The notes beneath the pieces were generated by a model. The model was not told the DNA's origin and did not search any database. It saw nothing but the letters and a program-made list of their open reading frames with translations. A program made the translations under genes and the position numbers. From positions 62,001 to 126,000 of the forward strand of contig JAACJM010000209.1 in the NCBI GenBank assembly GCA_013368315.1: a stretch of DNA of 64,000 bases, written 5' to 3'. Positions 25,811 through 37,815 of the stretch are shown piece by piece. Source of the stretch: Tetrapyrgos nigripes (lineage: Eukaryota; Basidiomycota; Agaricomycetes; Agaricales; Campanellaceae). The number at the start of each line of letters is the position of its first letter. The first letter of the stretch is position 1.

Positions 25811-28800
25811 TTCAAGTCTTACCAGACACTTTGCAATTTGTATACATATACATACGTACCCTTCTCGAGTCCCGTGTGTAGCCAATGACCAGGAATACAC
25901 GACCCACTGAGACTCAAGTGATCATAGTAATGATACTTGAGGTCACCGCTCGGGTCATGTAGCCTTAATCTCCGTGCACGGGACTCTAGAAACATATGGT
26001 CTCATGGGGTCTCATGGCTAAGCTACTATCTATTCCAGAGATGACGCCGAACGTTGGGGTACTTAGTCTCAGCTGCCAGGCTTTCCTGCCCCAGAAAAAA
26101 AGAAGCACTACTAGTAGAAGCGCCACCAACTGCCAAAACGAAGTCACAGACTATTAATTCAACTCGGACCCTCATGACTCATCTCGCAGTCCTTATGTAC
26201 AAAGGTGACTCTTAAGTATGTGCAGATGTTTACGACTTTGGTAGGGCGGGAGAATAGCTACTTAGTGCCTGCGCCTACATTACATACGAAATTGAAGACA
26301 TAAGTACTAGAAGCTAGACATGTACATAACCCCAGAACTTGGAGGACATACAAAGGCAGCTTGTGGCGGTATAGACTCGGGAATAAACGAATAGACCAAG
26401 GTTCAAGGAAGGTCTAGGAATGCCATAGATTTCAGTCACTGAGGCTTCGTAGCAGTACCAACTGCGGATTCAACTCATTTCACCAGATAGAGTCTGAGTC
26501 TCATGTTTCTTCAGACTACCATACCACTTCCAAGCGTAGTTGAGGGCGACACTCTTAGCCTTAACTTAGCCTTCCTTCTTTTGTTATTCTTCTTTCTGCT
26601 TCTTTTTTCCTCAAGCTTCTCCGCGGTCACAAACGACCGACCCTGCATTCCGGGCGTGAACGTTCATTTCGGTTCCTGTTTGTTCTGCTTGTCCATCTCG
26701 ACGTCAATGTCATTGACCCATCGTTAGCTTATCTGGTAGAATTCGTGGCCCTACGGTTCGCTCTGAACCATACGTGTTACGCTTACAGATATGATCACTA
26801 GGACCGACCTCGACACTTCCTTTTTAGGACGGATGTATGATGTAGGCATGTCCGCCGATCATCATTCTCAAGTCAAGATTGATTGTAGGCTCACTGGACC
26901 CCTACTTTTAGGCTCATTTAAATTCCATTGGCGAGTCAGTATACTCTAAATTGCCCTGAGCCAGTTCTTGCAGCCCTGATCAGAGGCCTGAAGTCAGCCT
27001 GAGTGCCTTATTTATCTATTTGATTTTCTTTTCTTTTCTATTTTGTATCAAGACGTGTGCCACCGTTCAGTCCTTGTACGAAACAGCCCGATCTACCTAT
27101 GCAATTCCATTCCCATGGAGTCCATAATCACCTAAGTACGTCCGCTCATTCTTATATGTAAATATCGGGAGACTGTCCCAGATGAAAGCACCCGAAATGA
27201 GGTGGAAATTAACTCGAGATGGATGATAGTAAGTACCATACATCAATATTAAAAGTTACACAGTCCTCAAAAATGATTGTTTAAGGCTGACTCGGGTACA
27301 CAGGCCCCCAACTATACGTCGGTAAGTATTCATAGAGTAATTCATGACAAGCCGGCGGTAACGAGAAGGCGAACAGCGCAAGCGCAAGCGCTGGTTCGAT
27401 CGGTTCATTGGAGGTACATACGTATTTGAAAAATTATACATCACAAACAACTTACAAGATCCCGACGGACTCCTCTACCATCAACGTATACGAAAGGAGT
27501 CGACGACGTCGCATGTCCCCTTTGTCTACCTCTGCATAATCTCGCCTTACATGCTTTCCTAACCATTATAGTAATACCAGTGGAAGACTGCAGATATGGT
27601 GATCGCGCTTGTGGCGCAACAAACTTGCGAAAGCCTGTTTGTGGCGTCATACTCTGGAATTCATCTCCGTAAACTCCACGGTCTTTTCAATCACCTGGCT
27701 TTGTGAGCCCGCCAGCATACTCAGGCTCAGGCTCAAGAGAACCAGATACTAAATTTGGAAAGTCCAAGAGTCTATGTCATCTTAGTAGCTTACAATCAAG
27801 CTTCGTTTCGCTGAACGTTCCGCGACGACTCGCGATACGATGCGATGGACGGGTGCTCCGGTTGCTTTTGCTTTGTTTTCAATGCTTCTTAGATAGATCC
27901 GAAAGAAGTGTCTCGAAATCTGACTGCCATTACCTGTAGGTTTCGGGAATTCCCGAATCCGACTGCGGACCTGTGGCAAGTCTAGTTGGTCAGGTACTTC
28001 CTTATCTGTGGAGAAAACGAGCCTACGAAACTCATTTCAAAATAACTGGGCTAGCATAGAACAATCTGAGCCAAAAAGTTCGTCCAGACACGCCACTCGA
28101 CTCGCTGCATCGCAAGTGAGCCAAGGCACCACAAGTAATTACTCTATTTCATTTTCAAATTTCAAATACATGCTAGGGGCACGACGGCCGCTTCCTGAAG
28201 ATATTGGGCATAGCATATTCTCGTGAATTAAGTCCTTGGTCATCCGAGTCTGTGCCTTTATGCTCATCCCAGATTGGATATACCAGGCTTAATTGGATTC
28301 GCGGCAACTTACATTGGCGTCTACGTCTAAGAAGGTCAGAAGAAGAAGTGAGCACTAGTCCGGTAGAAGGACCTGCTGACCGGAGCGCTAGCAGTCGTGG
28401 TATCGACCATGGTTAAGCTTGTAGTACCAAACCAAGATCATGTACTACGAGACGCACTTACGCTGCAAGTTATCAGTTATCATTGAAGTTATGGTAGACT
28501 CTTGCCATAGCTAGTAGCTGTAGTCTATTTGAACGATTCTAGTTGCTAGCTACCGTTGACTGATGATGGCATGACTTCGATCAGACTCGTCTCGGAACCA
28601 TGGGTCCGAGTTCAGCGAGTCGGACGCCACTTTGATTTGCATAAGTATATGGACGGTACAAATAAGGTAAAAGAGATGAGTTCCGAAGGCGACGAGTAGT
28701 GGTACGTATACACGAGGATAGATACGATGTCTCACAGGTAGTAACCATTGCCAGACTGAATTTCAGCGACATTAATCTCCACTATCGACGGAGCAGTTAG

Positions 28801-29319
28801 AACCGAGGCCTTGAAGATGAGATCCAAGCTCCCTTCGGTACTAACCTTCCATAGTGAGATTGAAAGTTCGTCCGGAAAAACGATGGGGATATACGTCCTA
28901 GGGCGCAAGCCACTAGAGAACCACAAACCTGCTCGGAGACCATGGCCCGCCACCGCCACTGAGAGATTCACGTGATTGTGACAGGATGCGAAGCCCACTG
29001 CGGCCAGTCTGACGGGTACCGGATGCTCACTTGTGCGGAACCGCACAAGCAATATTCAGCACATAGCCATTAGGCGCCCCGAGCGCGAGTAAACTGCGGA
29101 CCGGTATCTCAGAGCACGATATATCGATAAATATATGTACAAGAAGGAAATCTCGCTGTACCCATGAACAAGTCAGTAAGAAACATAGGTAGAAATTATG
29201 TACACTTACTTTCTAGATAATAATTATATCCAACGACGCTCAAAGCTTAAATCCAGCGTTAACTCCTACCCAGTCGTGATTTTTTCGTGAGTGAATAACA
29301 GCCTGTAATTCATTCGCTT
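25811..29319. other. intergenic, no gene supported
   Basis: A 3.5-kb gene-poor stretch downstream of the minus-strand DUF6533 gene. I saw no domain-like frame, no tRNA and no element with clear ends. The minus-strand frame at 28732-29052 was examined and left unassigned. Confidence 0.45.
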
Positions 29320-31635
29320 TTATTGCCAAGTATGTAATGGACTCCTCAGTCCCCCATGTGTCGGACTGTCTATGTATCCAACGCGAGTAACGCGTACGCC
29401 AACTTGGAATTTTGATCTTTCTGTACCCGTCTCAGTACCTGTATCGATTCTAGGAAGTGGCCGGGGTTTCGCTGTGTCTTGTACTCTTCCTTCCCTATGC
29501 ACATTCGTCGGAGTCAGCTCAATCCCATCTACCCCATGCTCATAATCATACTCCCGTCCGTACGCCAAATCATCAAAACTCCCAATCCTCCCATCCACCT
29601 CAACAATAATCTCCCCATCATGACTTCCTTTATGACTTCTCCATGCAACGCGAGACAATTCGACGTTTGTTAATACCCAGAATTCGTCGTACCCGAGGTG
29701 GGCAGCGACGGATTGGATGGAAAGCATGAGGCGCGAGATGGCTACGGAGGAGAAGCAGAAGAGGGCGCTGTTGATGTCATAATTGTTGGACGGATGGGGA
29801 AAAACGAGTTAGAAGAATGTCATAGAAAGGAGGTATGGGAGAAGAAATTTGAATTGAGAAACGGGAGAAACTTCAGGTTCGACGATGGTTACGACTTTCG
29901 AATGGCTGATGAAGAAGTTTTGAAGGAGACAGTGGACTTACCCAGAATAGATTGCGGGAACGTTGATCTATGTGAAACGGAAAGTGAAGGATTAAGTCAG
30001 CCAGTCAGCCAAACAGAGAGTGTATACAGGTGTACGAGTTCGAGATGACCAACAAAACCGACGGGACGGACGAAACGACTCAACAGTTACACACCTTTGG
30101 TTTATCGGTAAAGAAAGAGCATACGGCTGCGATCCCTACCACGGCTGAAAAAATATAGATGAAACCCATCAGTCATGTACTACTATAAAATATAGGCAAA
30201 AAATCACACACCTATCACGACGAAGTAGAATATACCACCACTGTGAGCGCCGAGATTCGAGGGAAGAAAGATCAGAGTGAGCACGTAGTAAGTGTCAAGT
30301 GTATAATAAAAAGTTTTGGAAAAACTCACTCTCTCAAAACCCTCCTCATCAACGGCGCCTCCTGAAATATATTCGGTGTCCTCCACGCTCTTATTGTCGT
30401 GAGAACGAATAATAAGGTGTGTAGGACTAGTGAGGGGATGTACATTCGCCAAAAGTTACCTGGAGGGGGGACGGCGCAGCCTGTCGTTATAACTGGGTTT
30501 AGCGTCGCTGCGAAGCCTTGCAGGTCTAGACCTTCCTGTAGACTCGAGGAAAAGGGCGAAGAGGGCGAGGGGGACAAGGAAGGGGAAGAGGCGGAAGGAG
30601 AGGGCGAGAGACCCAAAAGGGATAAGTCGATCTTTGTAGAATGGACGAGGGAAAAGGATTGTCCGACGAAGATGGCGGAGAGGATTGTGGAGAGGACGAA
30701 GGAGGAGATGCATAGGGCGCGGATGAAGAGGGAGCGGGGAAAGAGGTACCATATTCGGAGGACGAGGACCACTAGAAATTTGTAACGGTGATAAGCATGG
30801 GAGATCAGATGAGGAATCAGAGGATGGTGTATGGTTTATTATTGGGACATACAAAACGGCGAGGCATGGGTGCTTTGAGAATAAGAATAACTAAAAACTT
30901 ACATTGAATCGTTGCCAATCCTACAACGGTGATGGCGAAGCAGGCTTTGATTCCTCGTTCACAGCTATGTATAAAAAAACGGTTTTAGGGCGAGGATAAT
31001 TTGAAGCCTTCTTGACTTACAACTAAAGAAAAAAAGCGGACGAAATTAGGTTAGGTACAGAGTGCAGGGGTTAACATGTATGCGTACCTCATCTGATAAA
31101 TTGGGATGGAAGAAACCTAGAGAATTCAAAAATAGGGGTAATGAGATGAGATTATGGGTGGAGCAAGATGTGAAATATGAATACGAACAAATGAGGACTA
31201 ATCTGTTGCAGTGGAGAAGTAAATTAGCATGAGAGATACAGTGGAAAAGCAGGAGCCAAAGATAGAGGGACATACATCGTCAATAATGGGGAAAGGTAGC
31301 GGTTCTGATAGGGCTCCAGCGTTAGTGCTTTGCGTCTGAGGAGGACGATGGAAAACCAAAAGAAATAAGGCTATAAGTACACACCCAGAAATATAAAGCC
31401 CTCGATATCGTCCAAGGACCTGTCCAGAAATATTTGATCTGGCCATGGGTTCATTGTTCTTAGTTAGGATACTTGGAGTGATTGACGTTGAGGAGTCACG
31501 ACTCACTTCCTTATCCAAACATATTATAATATCCCAAACATTGAGCGTAAAAGCAGCAACGGCCCATCGTCTTGCAATCTCTGTGGCTTCCAAGCTGACT
31601 ATGATCGTTTCGAGTTGTAAAGGAGACAACGACAT
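29320..31635 (-). CDS. DUF6533 integral membrane protein (copy D)
   Basis: The best model has ten exons: 31635-31507, 31458-31383, 31116-31088, 31022-31021, 30964-30903, 30771-30330, 30240-30212, 30144-30095, 29967-29942 and 29767-29320; together 430 residues. The N-terminus ends in FTLNVWDIIICLDKE, the DUF6533 signature (YDxxLTxDKE). VLRIWYLF, MYIPSLVLH and SRLMLSI...LSRVAW further on are typical of this basidiomycete family of about seven membrane helices. Its function is unknown. One exon is only two bases (TT). The exon 2 boundaries are uncertain: the usual W-containing loop is missing and the donor at 31382 is one of several GT choices. Exon lengths 29, 2, 62, 29, 50 and 26 are identical to those of the paralogue at 37.8-39.7 kb. 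A Ser/Pro-rich insert enlarges exon 30771-30330. Confidence 0.8.
31021..31022 (-). other. 2-nt microexon (TT) of DUF6533 copy D
   Basis: Minus strand: ...CTTTAG | TT | GTAAGT... The intron before it (31087-31023, 65 nt, GTACGC, branch-like CTAAC) and the one after (31020-30965, 56 nt, GTAAGT...CATAG) are each canonical. Without these two bases the 29-nt and 62-nt neighbours cannot both be read in the frames conserved with the paralogue; with them the split codon is TT|C (Phe) before Cys. Confidence 0.7.
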
Positions 31636-32351
31636 GGCCGAAGGGAGAGGAAAAGGGGAAGCTAAGAGAGCGAGAACCAAGCAATTGCAGGAAACCCCGC
31701 TACAGCTACAGCTGGGCTAAGGGAATGCGGCCGTAGGAATCCGTATGCGAGGGAGGAACAACCTTTCGGTTCAGCACTGGTCAGACATTGGCTTCGGTAT
31801 ATATGCTGGAGCGACCCTTGGGGAGATCCGGGGAGCAATTGAGCAGTTGACCACAAGTTGATGAACTTGAAGGGTGAGATCTGTTGAAATCAAAGAGATG
31901 TGATGGCGAGCAATTTGTTCGCTCTTCCCGATGTGCAATTCATCTGGTTGGAAACGTATCCCATCATCAAGGATCCGCGCAAAAGAAGGAAGTGAATGGA
32001 GTACCCAATATATATCGTAGTGACAATACGACTTATAAGTTGCGGGTTTGACGGCTGCAGAGAAGAAGTACGTTGTTTGACTCGGCTCTGGTTGGCGGAA
32101 GCTGACAAGGCTGTGAGCCTTTTCGCCGTGAGCAGTATCATGGCGTTGGAATTTTAAAAAGGCCAGTCTCCAAGACGAAAGAGGAAAGATTAGGTTTAGG
32201 ATAGAATGAAATCCGGCTGCGTGACCGCGTCGGTGACGGTCAATGTTTGGCAGCACCAACAGTGCCAGGGTTCGGAACAAATCCCGTCAATAACGACAAG
32301 CAAGTGCCGCAAACAAATCCAGCCAATCAGAGAAGGGCTTGGAACGAACAA
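31636..32351. other. intergenic, upstream of DUF6533 copy D
   Basis: No gene supported. It lies between the start of the minus-strand DUF6533 gene and the left end of the inverted-repeat element, so it should hold the DUF6533 promoter. Confidence 0.5.
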
Positions 32352-32353
32352 TA

Positions 32354-32401
32354 GGGCCGTTCAAAATTGAAGCTCCCGTGGTCGCTTTGACTTGGAGCTT
32401 T
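32354..32401 (+). repeat. left terminal inverted repeat
   Basis: 48-bp repeat matching the reverse complement of 33088-33135 at 46 positions. Mismatches lie at repeat positions 26 (T/C) and 36 (G/C). Confidence 0.85.
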
Positions 32402-32502
32402 AGATAGTCACACTTAGTCACACTTCGTCACAGTAGTCACAAATCGACGCGCGTCGTCGCGAAAGCTGTCTTACTCTCATTTTCTCTTAATTGCTTCTGT
32501 AA

Positions 32503-32970
32503 ATGGGCGAGCGCTGGTCCGTTGAGGACACCTGGCGGCTGATAACCGAAATAAGGAAGAAATCCAACTTTAAAGTGCTATTTGGACCAGAGGTTGGAGA
32601 GGTAGGAGCTCTAAATTTAGCTGTTGCATTGATAACTCTCTAACATAAAATACATGCGAGCAGAACACTTCAGGGGACTCGAAAGCCATCGTTCTCAAGG
32701 GTATTGGTGAAGTACTCTTTCCGGAAGCCTACCAGACCAACCAAAAAAGAGCTGGGGATCGAGTAAAGCACCGTATTGACTAGTGCGTATGATTATGTTT
32801 TCTGTTTTTCCGGCTGATCTTTCTGACAATTCTCTGTGTGCAGCCTCCGAAAAAATTTCAAGGAATGCGCCAGGCGCCTCAAGAAGACTGGGGAAGGTGT
32901 CCAGGGCCTTTACCAGATCGCACCAGATGGCCCTGACCACGATACTGACCGGAGAGCTGTTAACATATAA
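32503..32970 (+). CDS. small agaricomycete-specific protein carried by the TIR element
   Basis: Exons 32503-32601, 32664-32782 and 32844-32970, joined in phase by canonical introns of 62 and 61 nt, give 114 residues. The sequence has a Trp-rich start (ERWSVEDTWRLITEIRK), a middle with VLFPEAY and RVKHRIDYLRKNFKECA, then LKKTGEGVQG and APDGPDHDT. This pattern belongs to a multicopy family of uncharacterised agaricomycete proteins, whose members usually continue after AVNIW. Here the frame stops at AVNI, so the protein is probably shortened at the C-terminus. The N-terminal part is reminiscent of Myb/MADF-like DNA-binding helices, but that is a guess. It lies wholly between the inverted repeats, starting about 100 bp inside the left one. 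Confidence 0.7.
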
Positions 32971-33087
32971 GCGGAGTCAAGGACAGGGTACAAGAAGGTA
33001 TCAGTGCTATCAAAGATTGATCTATCTACTACAGTGCGAGCGTGATGCGAGCGTGATTCAGGTGTGACATTACATAAGCACAAAAAG

Positions 33088-33135
33088 AAAGCTCCAAGTG
33101 AAAGCGACCGCGGGAGCTTCAATTTTGAACGGCCC
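33088..33135 (-). repeat. right terminal inverted repeat
   Basis: 48-bp inverted partner of 32354-32401, ending at the flanking TA. It starts about 115 bp after the stop codon of the cargo gene. Confidence 0.85.
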
Positions 33136-33137
33136 TA

Positions 33138-36100
33138 ATGACTTGATGATTGCTTGATGACAACTGTAATTGCAGTTTCTTTCCTTACACCATCCGAGGG
33201 AGGAAGACATAGCAGGAAATTTCTCCTCCATAAAGTGGAAGGCCCTAATGCAAATTCGTCGCGTCGTCATAGCTGGATAACAGTCTACGCAGTGTCCTAC
33301 TCGCCTACTCGTGGATTACTGTCAACGATACCTTGCTTGGACTGACAACAGACCTGCATCATGGAGCAGATCCGGAATGCCCACCTAGCACGTTCATCAG
33401 GACCTCACGACGTCAAGTATTTTGATGTCGACCCCAGAGCAGTGCTCTTTAGTCTGCTTTAGCGGGTATCAGGTAGGGCCAACAGCGTTGAGGACGGATT
33501 GATCAGCAGCAGTGTACGTAGTAGTAGCTGCTGGGAAGATCTGATATGGCGAGGCAGAGGTCGGGGTTTAGGGGTGTCATGGAGCTGACGGTTGAGGAGC
33601 TCGGAGTCGGTAGGTCGGGCTCGGTACGTCGTGAGTTTCAGCTTTTAGGGCATACACTCAAGCTGACTTTTGCAGTGCACAATCAAGGTCATTCTTCCTA
33701 GTTCCTCACCAACAATCAGTTGAGGTTGTCTTATCAAGAAGCTGGCGGACATGAGACAGCGAAGTAATGAAGGGATGCAAGGCCATTCTGCCGTTAAAAG
33801 ACGTGTTCGGTGTTTGGAATTCGTTCAATACCTATCATTTGGTGAGTTTTCTGCCCGTCATTCCCATCATCATGCCTCATTTTGCTGACTAGGCTCTTCT
33901 TTCAGTGCATACATAAAGAAGAAAGGGCTGCTACCGTGTCTCAAATCCTCTAAAGGGCCTGTTGTCTTTGCAGCCATCGAATCACGATGGATGCATCTGC
34001 TTTCGCTACCTTCTCGCTACCTTCTCGCTCCTTCCTCCTCACTCTTCCCTCCTTCCTTGTCCCTTCTTCCACCTCGTTCTTCCCTCGTTCTTCCTTGTCT
34101 CTTCTTACCTTATTCACTCTCCTGTCTCTAATCTCCCATCTCCAAACTACCAACTCTAAACCGCCCTCACAACGATATCCCTCGGATTCTTGATACTCTA
34201 CCACGACTCACTCCTGGCTTCCTGCCCACGGCCCTAGCGTCAGCACCACCAGCGTCGGCATCAGCCCCAATACTTGCAACATCCCCAGCGCTAGTACCTG
34301 CTTACTCGGTCGCCTTCCGAAGTAACGAGACGGTACCTTGTGCAAACACACCTGAACATCGTCCCGCCGCTTCCTCTTGACGAGCTCGCTACCTCGGGCT
34401 CATGCATAATGCACGTTACAGATGTGTCTCGGTATTTATGGCAGCTATTCACGCTGACCTAGTTTTGCAACACACTACCAAGGCTGTTCTTCCTGCTTTC
34501 CCAATCTCATCTCACAACGAGTTGAGGTAGTCTTGAGTCAGCTGCTCAACAGACCTCTTGCTGCTGCCCGTTTCGCCTGGACTACCCTTCCGGATCTGGT
34601 GTAGGCTGCTAAAATAGGCGTGCTAGTGGCTCCGAGCGTATGGAAAGAGTGTACAACCAAGAATGTCATGAACCTGACGGACGCGAGACTACTGAGACAT
34701 TTTGGGTACATCATCCAGTAATTGTAATAGGGTGAGTCTATTTCCATCATCGTCCATTTCTTTCGCTGACTCGGCTCTTTTTTCAGTTCACACCAGAGCT
34801 CCCCGTCCTTCCTTTCTCCTTCTACCTTTTTACCCTATTCACTAGGCTCGACTCTTCCATCTTCCATCGCCAATCTACACTTGGAAGAATTCCTTCAGTG
34901 TGCTGGGACAGAGTACCAAAATCTCCTTGCAGATGCGTCAACAGTGTCAGAACTAGTACTAGCACCAGCACCAGTACCAGTACATACATACGCTCAGCAC
35001 CAGTGCTGACACTGGGACCAACGTCAGGGCCAGTACCAGGTCTTTTCGTCGCTCTCCGAAGGAACGAGACGAGGCTGTACATGCGGAGCTGTACCGTGCA
35101 GCACTAAGCTCGCTGCATCTTCCTCCACACCTCGTACCTCATGGCCTCCACCACCTGGTCCTTTATCCATGGCATACCACGGAACCACGTCACGTATACG
35201 ATTACCAGAGTAGACGTTATTCCGGTCACAGAGGTCGAAACACCGAAGTCTCGGTCAATGGAACCGCTCCCTACGATTGATGACCTCGGTAGACCAGTGC
35301 TTTGTCAGGTGTTCTCGGGCTCAGATGTCCATTGGTCATCGCCCAACAAGTGCTCCTCCTCGGTTCAGGCAAAGTGTAGCACAACTGTAATTGGCGAGTG
35401 CCGCCGGGTGGCCACTGGTAGATTGCGGTGAAGGACAAGGGTGTCAGTGTCAAAGTTGTCATGGAGTTAACTCTTGACTGTTATCTCTTGTCGTTTGGAT
35501 AAGTTGATAATACCCAAGGTCGAACTCATTATGAAATATGGAACCGCCGTTGTCTCAAACCAGGTCGGACGAGACCGTATTTTGCTCCACGGACCCGAGT
35601 CTCAGATCCTGGTCCACTTTTCGTCTTCCTTCCATCTCGCTCCCTTCACACTTCCTCCTTTTGCACTCCAACCTCGCCCCCAAGTCTCAGCCTCCTATCG
35701 AAGTCTTATATCATCGTCCTACAAGGAATCTCTCTGAAAGCCCAAACCTGCTTACGGTCGCTATTTTGGCCATTTGGCCATCTGTCTTTACCGCTTACGG
35801 CGGGATGTTGGTGTCACGTTAGCACACCCGAAACAGAACTATACTACCTTACCAAGAACGCGCCTCCACCATCACCGGTACCCCCACCGGAGCCAGTTAG
35901 GGACCTTTAGTCGCCATCTCGAGTATCTGAGTATTGAGGACACGAATAGCATCCGACAGAATGGTCAATCCTCAACGTCGTCTCGTCTCGTCGTGTAGGG
36001 ATAATGGTAGCAAACTGTTGGCCTGTGGGCAAGACAGGCCCGTACGCGTGTATTGGATTACTGGTACATGTCTCGACGTATGGTTGAGGATATGATAGTT

Positions 36101-37815
36101 GTCTTTGGAGGGAGGGAAAGCAGGAAGGAGTGGTTAGGCCCTCTGCTACAGCGTTGGGCGAAATGATTGCTGTAATGAGAACGTTAGTCGTTTCTCATAC
36201 TCTGATGTCTATTAACTGACGGTTTCGTCTTTCAGGATGGACGTGGTCATATTGATATACGTGTTGCTTTCTCTTGAGAAATTGACGAGTTCTGGAGTAC
36301 CTGCTGGCTTCAGACTGCCAGGACCGTTCAGTGTTCTGACCGTGGAGGTCATAGAGGTGGCGACTCACGTGTAATGACATTGTCGTGACTCAGTCTAATC
36401 TGGCTGTCTAGGTCCAACCACAGGTCCTGCCCAATGGTTAGTCTTGCTTTTGGTGTATTTTTCACCGTCGGCAGTACTTTAGGCCTCTTGTGGGCTACTT
36501 AGTCCGAATGGTTGAGGGTTCTGACACGCTTGAGAACCTTGGAGCTGGAGCTGGAGCTTGGAGCTGGTTGGCTGGAGCTTTTAGTCTGCCCGGGATGTCC
36601 GTGTTGTATCAGTGTACGTGCTCCATTCAATTCTTTTTGATCGTCTTCGCTGATTAACTGGCATTGGCAGTATTCTAGCCGTCCTGCTCAAATTGTAGTT
36701 TGTCGCTCAGTAACGAAGGACAGCCACATACAGGTCTCGTTCTGGACAACTAAGCATGTACTACAGGCATCTATTCCGTTATCTAGAACTTGGACAACGT
36801 CCAAACAGCGTCTTAGACTCTTATACTGCATGCAAGCAGAGTGACACGACGCGTTACGTCACGTCACGTGGCAGGTACTTCTACGTCTTTTCTGATCATT
36901 TTTCATTTTTCTCTTTCTCATCCTGCGAGTCCGTCTGAAGCCCAAGCAAGACTCCAACGGCTCAAGAGCACGATTGAGATCATTCCCTTTTTATGGGTCT
37001 GCTTCGCTCATGCGTTGATGAAGATTGACTTGATTGATCATCGCACAGTTGTCATGGTCTGTCCCATAACCTTGGCCATCATGGCACTGAATGACGCTGA
37101 ATGATTGACGCCTGCAAGTTCAACGGTGGAGGTAGGTATTAGAGTTCAATCAATCATTGAATCAATGTCCGCAAATCCCGATCAAACTAACGAAGTCGGA
37201 GGAGTGGTGTTCCCCTCACTTCAGCTTAGGGCGGAGTTGAGTACATGGACTTCCAATATAAGTAAATGACACTGGCATTCTCTGTTCTCGGCGACCATAC
37301 CTACTCATGAGTATCCAGTTGGTCGAGCTCATTGGGAGCATATGCCTCCCCGTGTCTTTTCTGAGATTTTGTACCTGTAACCCACAGTGAGCGAAACCTC
37401 CTGTCACTCGCACATTCCAATCAATCTTGCTCTACAGGTTCGTGTCATCAGTAACCTTTGAATGGGAAATCAGCCATTGATCATCCAAACAATAAGTAAT
37501 CACATTACGAACTGAGACCACATCTAGAGCCTGTTTCTGAGGTTCTCAATGTTGACATCAGAAACATTTCCCACCCTGTGAATTGCTGCCATTGTGCATA
37601 AGTACATGGACGTGGGTCGATCAACGTCGAAGCTAGTCCTGGATTGCCTCCCCCCCGCTCTTCCCCCTCCCCTCGCTTTCTCTGGCCTCCGCCTTCGTCC
37701 TTCTTTTATTCTCTGCTCTGGAGCAGTTTCTTGTTTCTGCTGACTGACGACCCACGACTTTTTTTTGGTCATATCCGATTCCATCCGTTCTTTCCCGACC
37801 GACGTTTTACTACCC
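33138..37815. other. gene-poor stretch with diverged internal duplication
   Basis: No gene could be supported in 4.7 kb. Blocks around 33.7-34.35 kb recur in the same order around 34.5-35.1 kb: a GTTGAGGT(T/A)GTCTT block, a GGTGAGT...GCTGACT(A/C)GGCTCTT...TTTCAG block that looks like an intron, and a CTCCGAAG(T/G)AACGAGACG-type block near 34315 and 35055. They look like two eroded tandem copies of a former gene. CCAGTACCAGTAC-type simple repeats occur near 34950-35040, and GGAGCT repeats near 36540-36580. Confidence 0.4.

Larger units (their letters stand above)
32354..33135. mobile_element. 782-bp terminal-inverted-repeat element with cargo gene
   Basis: The two ends are inverted copies of each other over 48 bp with two mismatches, both starting GGGCCGTTCAAAATTGAA. 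The element is flanked on both sides by TA (32352-32353 and 33136-33137), the target duplication expected of Tc1/mariner-type elements. It has no transposase; inside lies only a small three-exon gene. The size and structure are those of a non-autonomous DNA transposon that carries a gene. Only one copy is present in the window, so mobility is inferred from the ends. Confidence 0.75.

Noticed and set aside
28732..29052. Minus-strand frame faintly like the end of the glyoxalase gene
   Set aside because: Only an EHP and a few scattered positions agree; no preceding domain is present, so chance is the better explanation.
30965..31087. One 123-nt intron in place of two introns and a microexon in DUF6533 copy D
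   Set aside because: It can be joined in phase for this gene alone, but then reads the 29-nt exon in a frame not shared with the paralogue and ignores two perfect splice sites.
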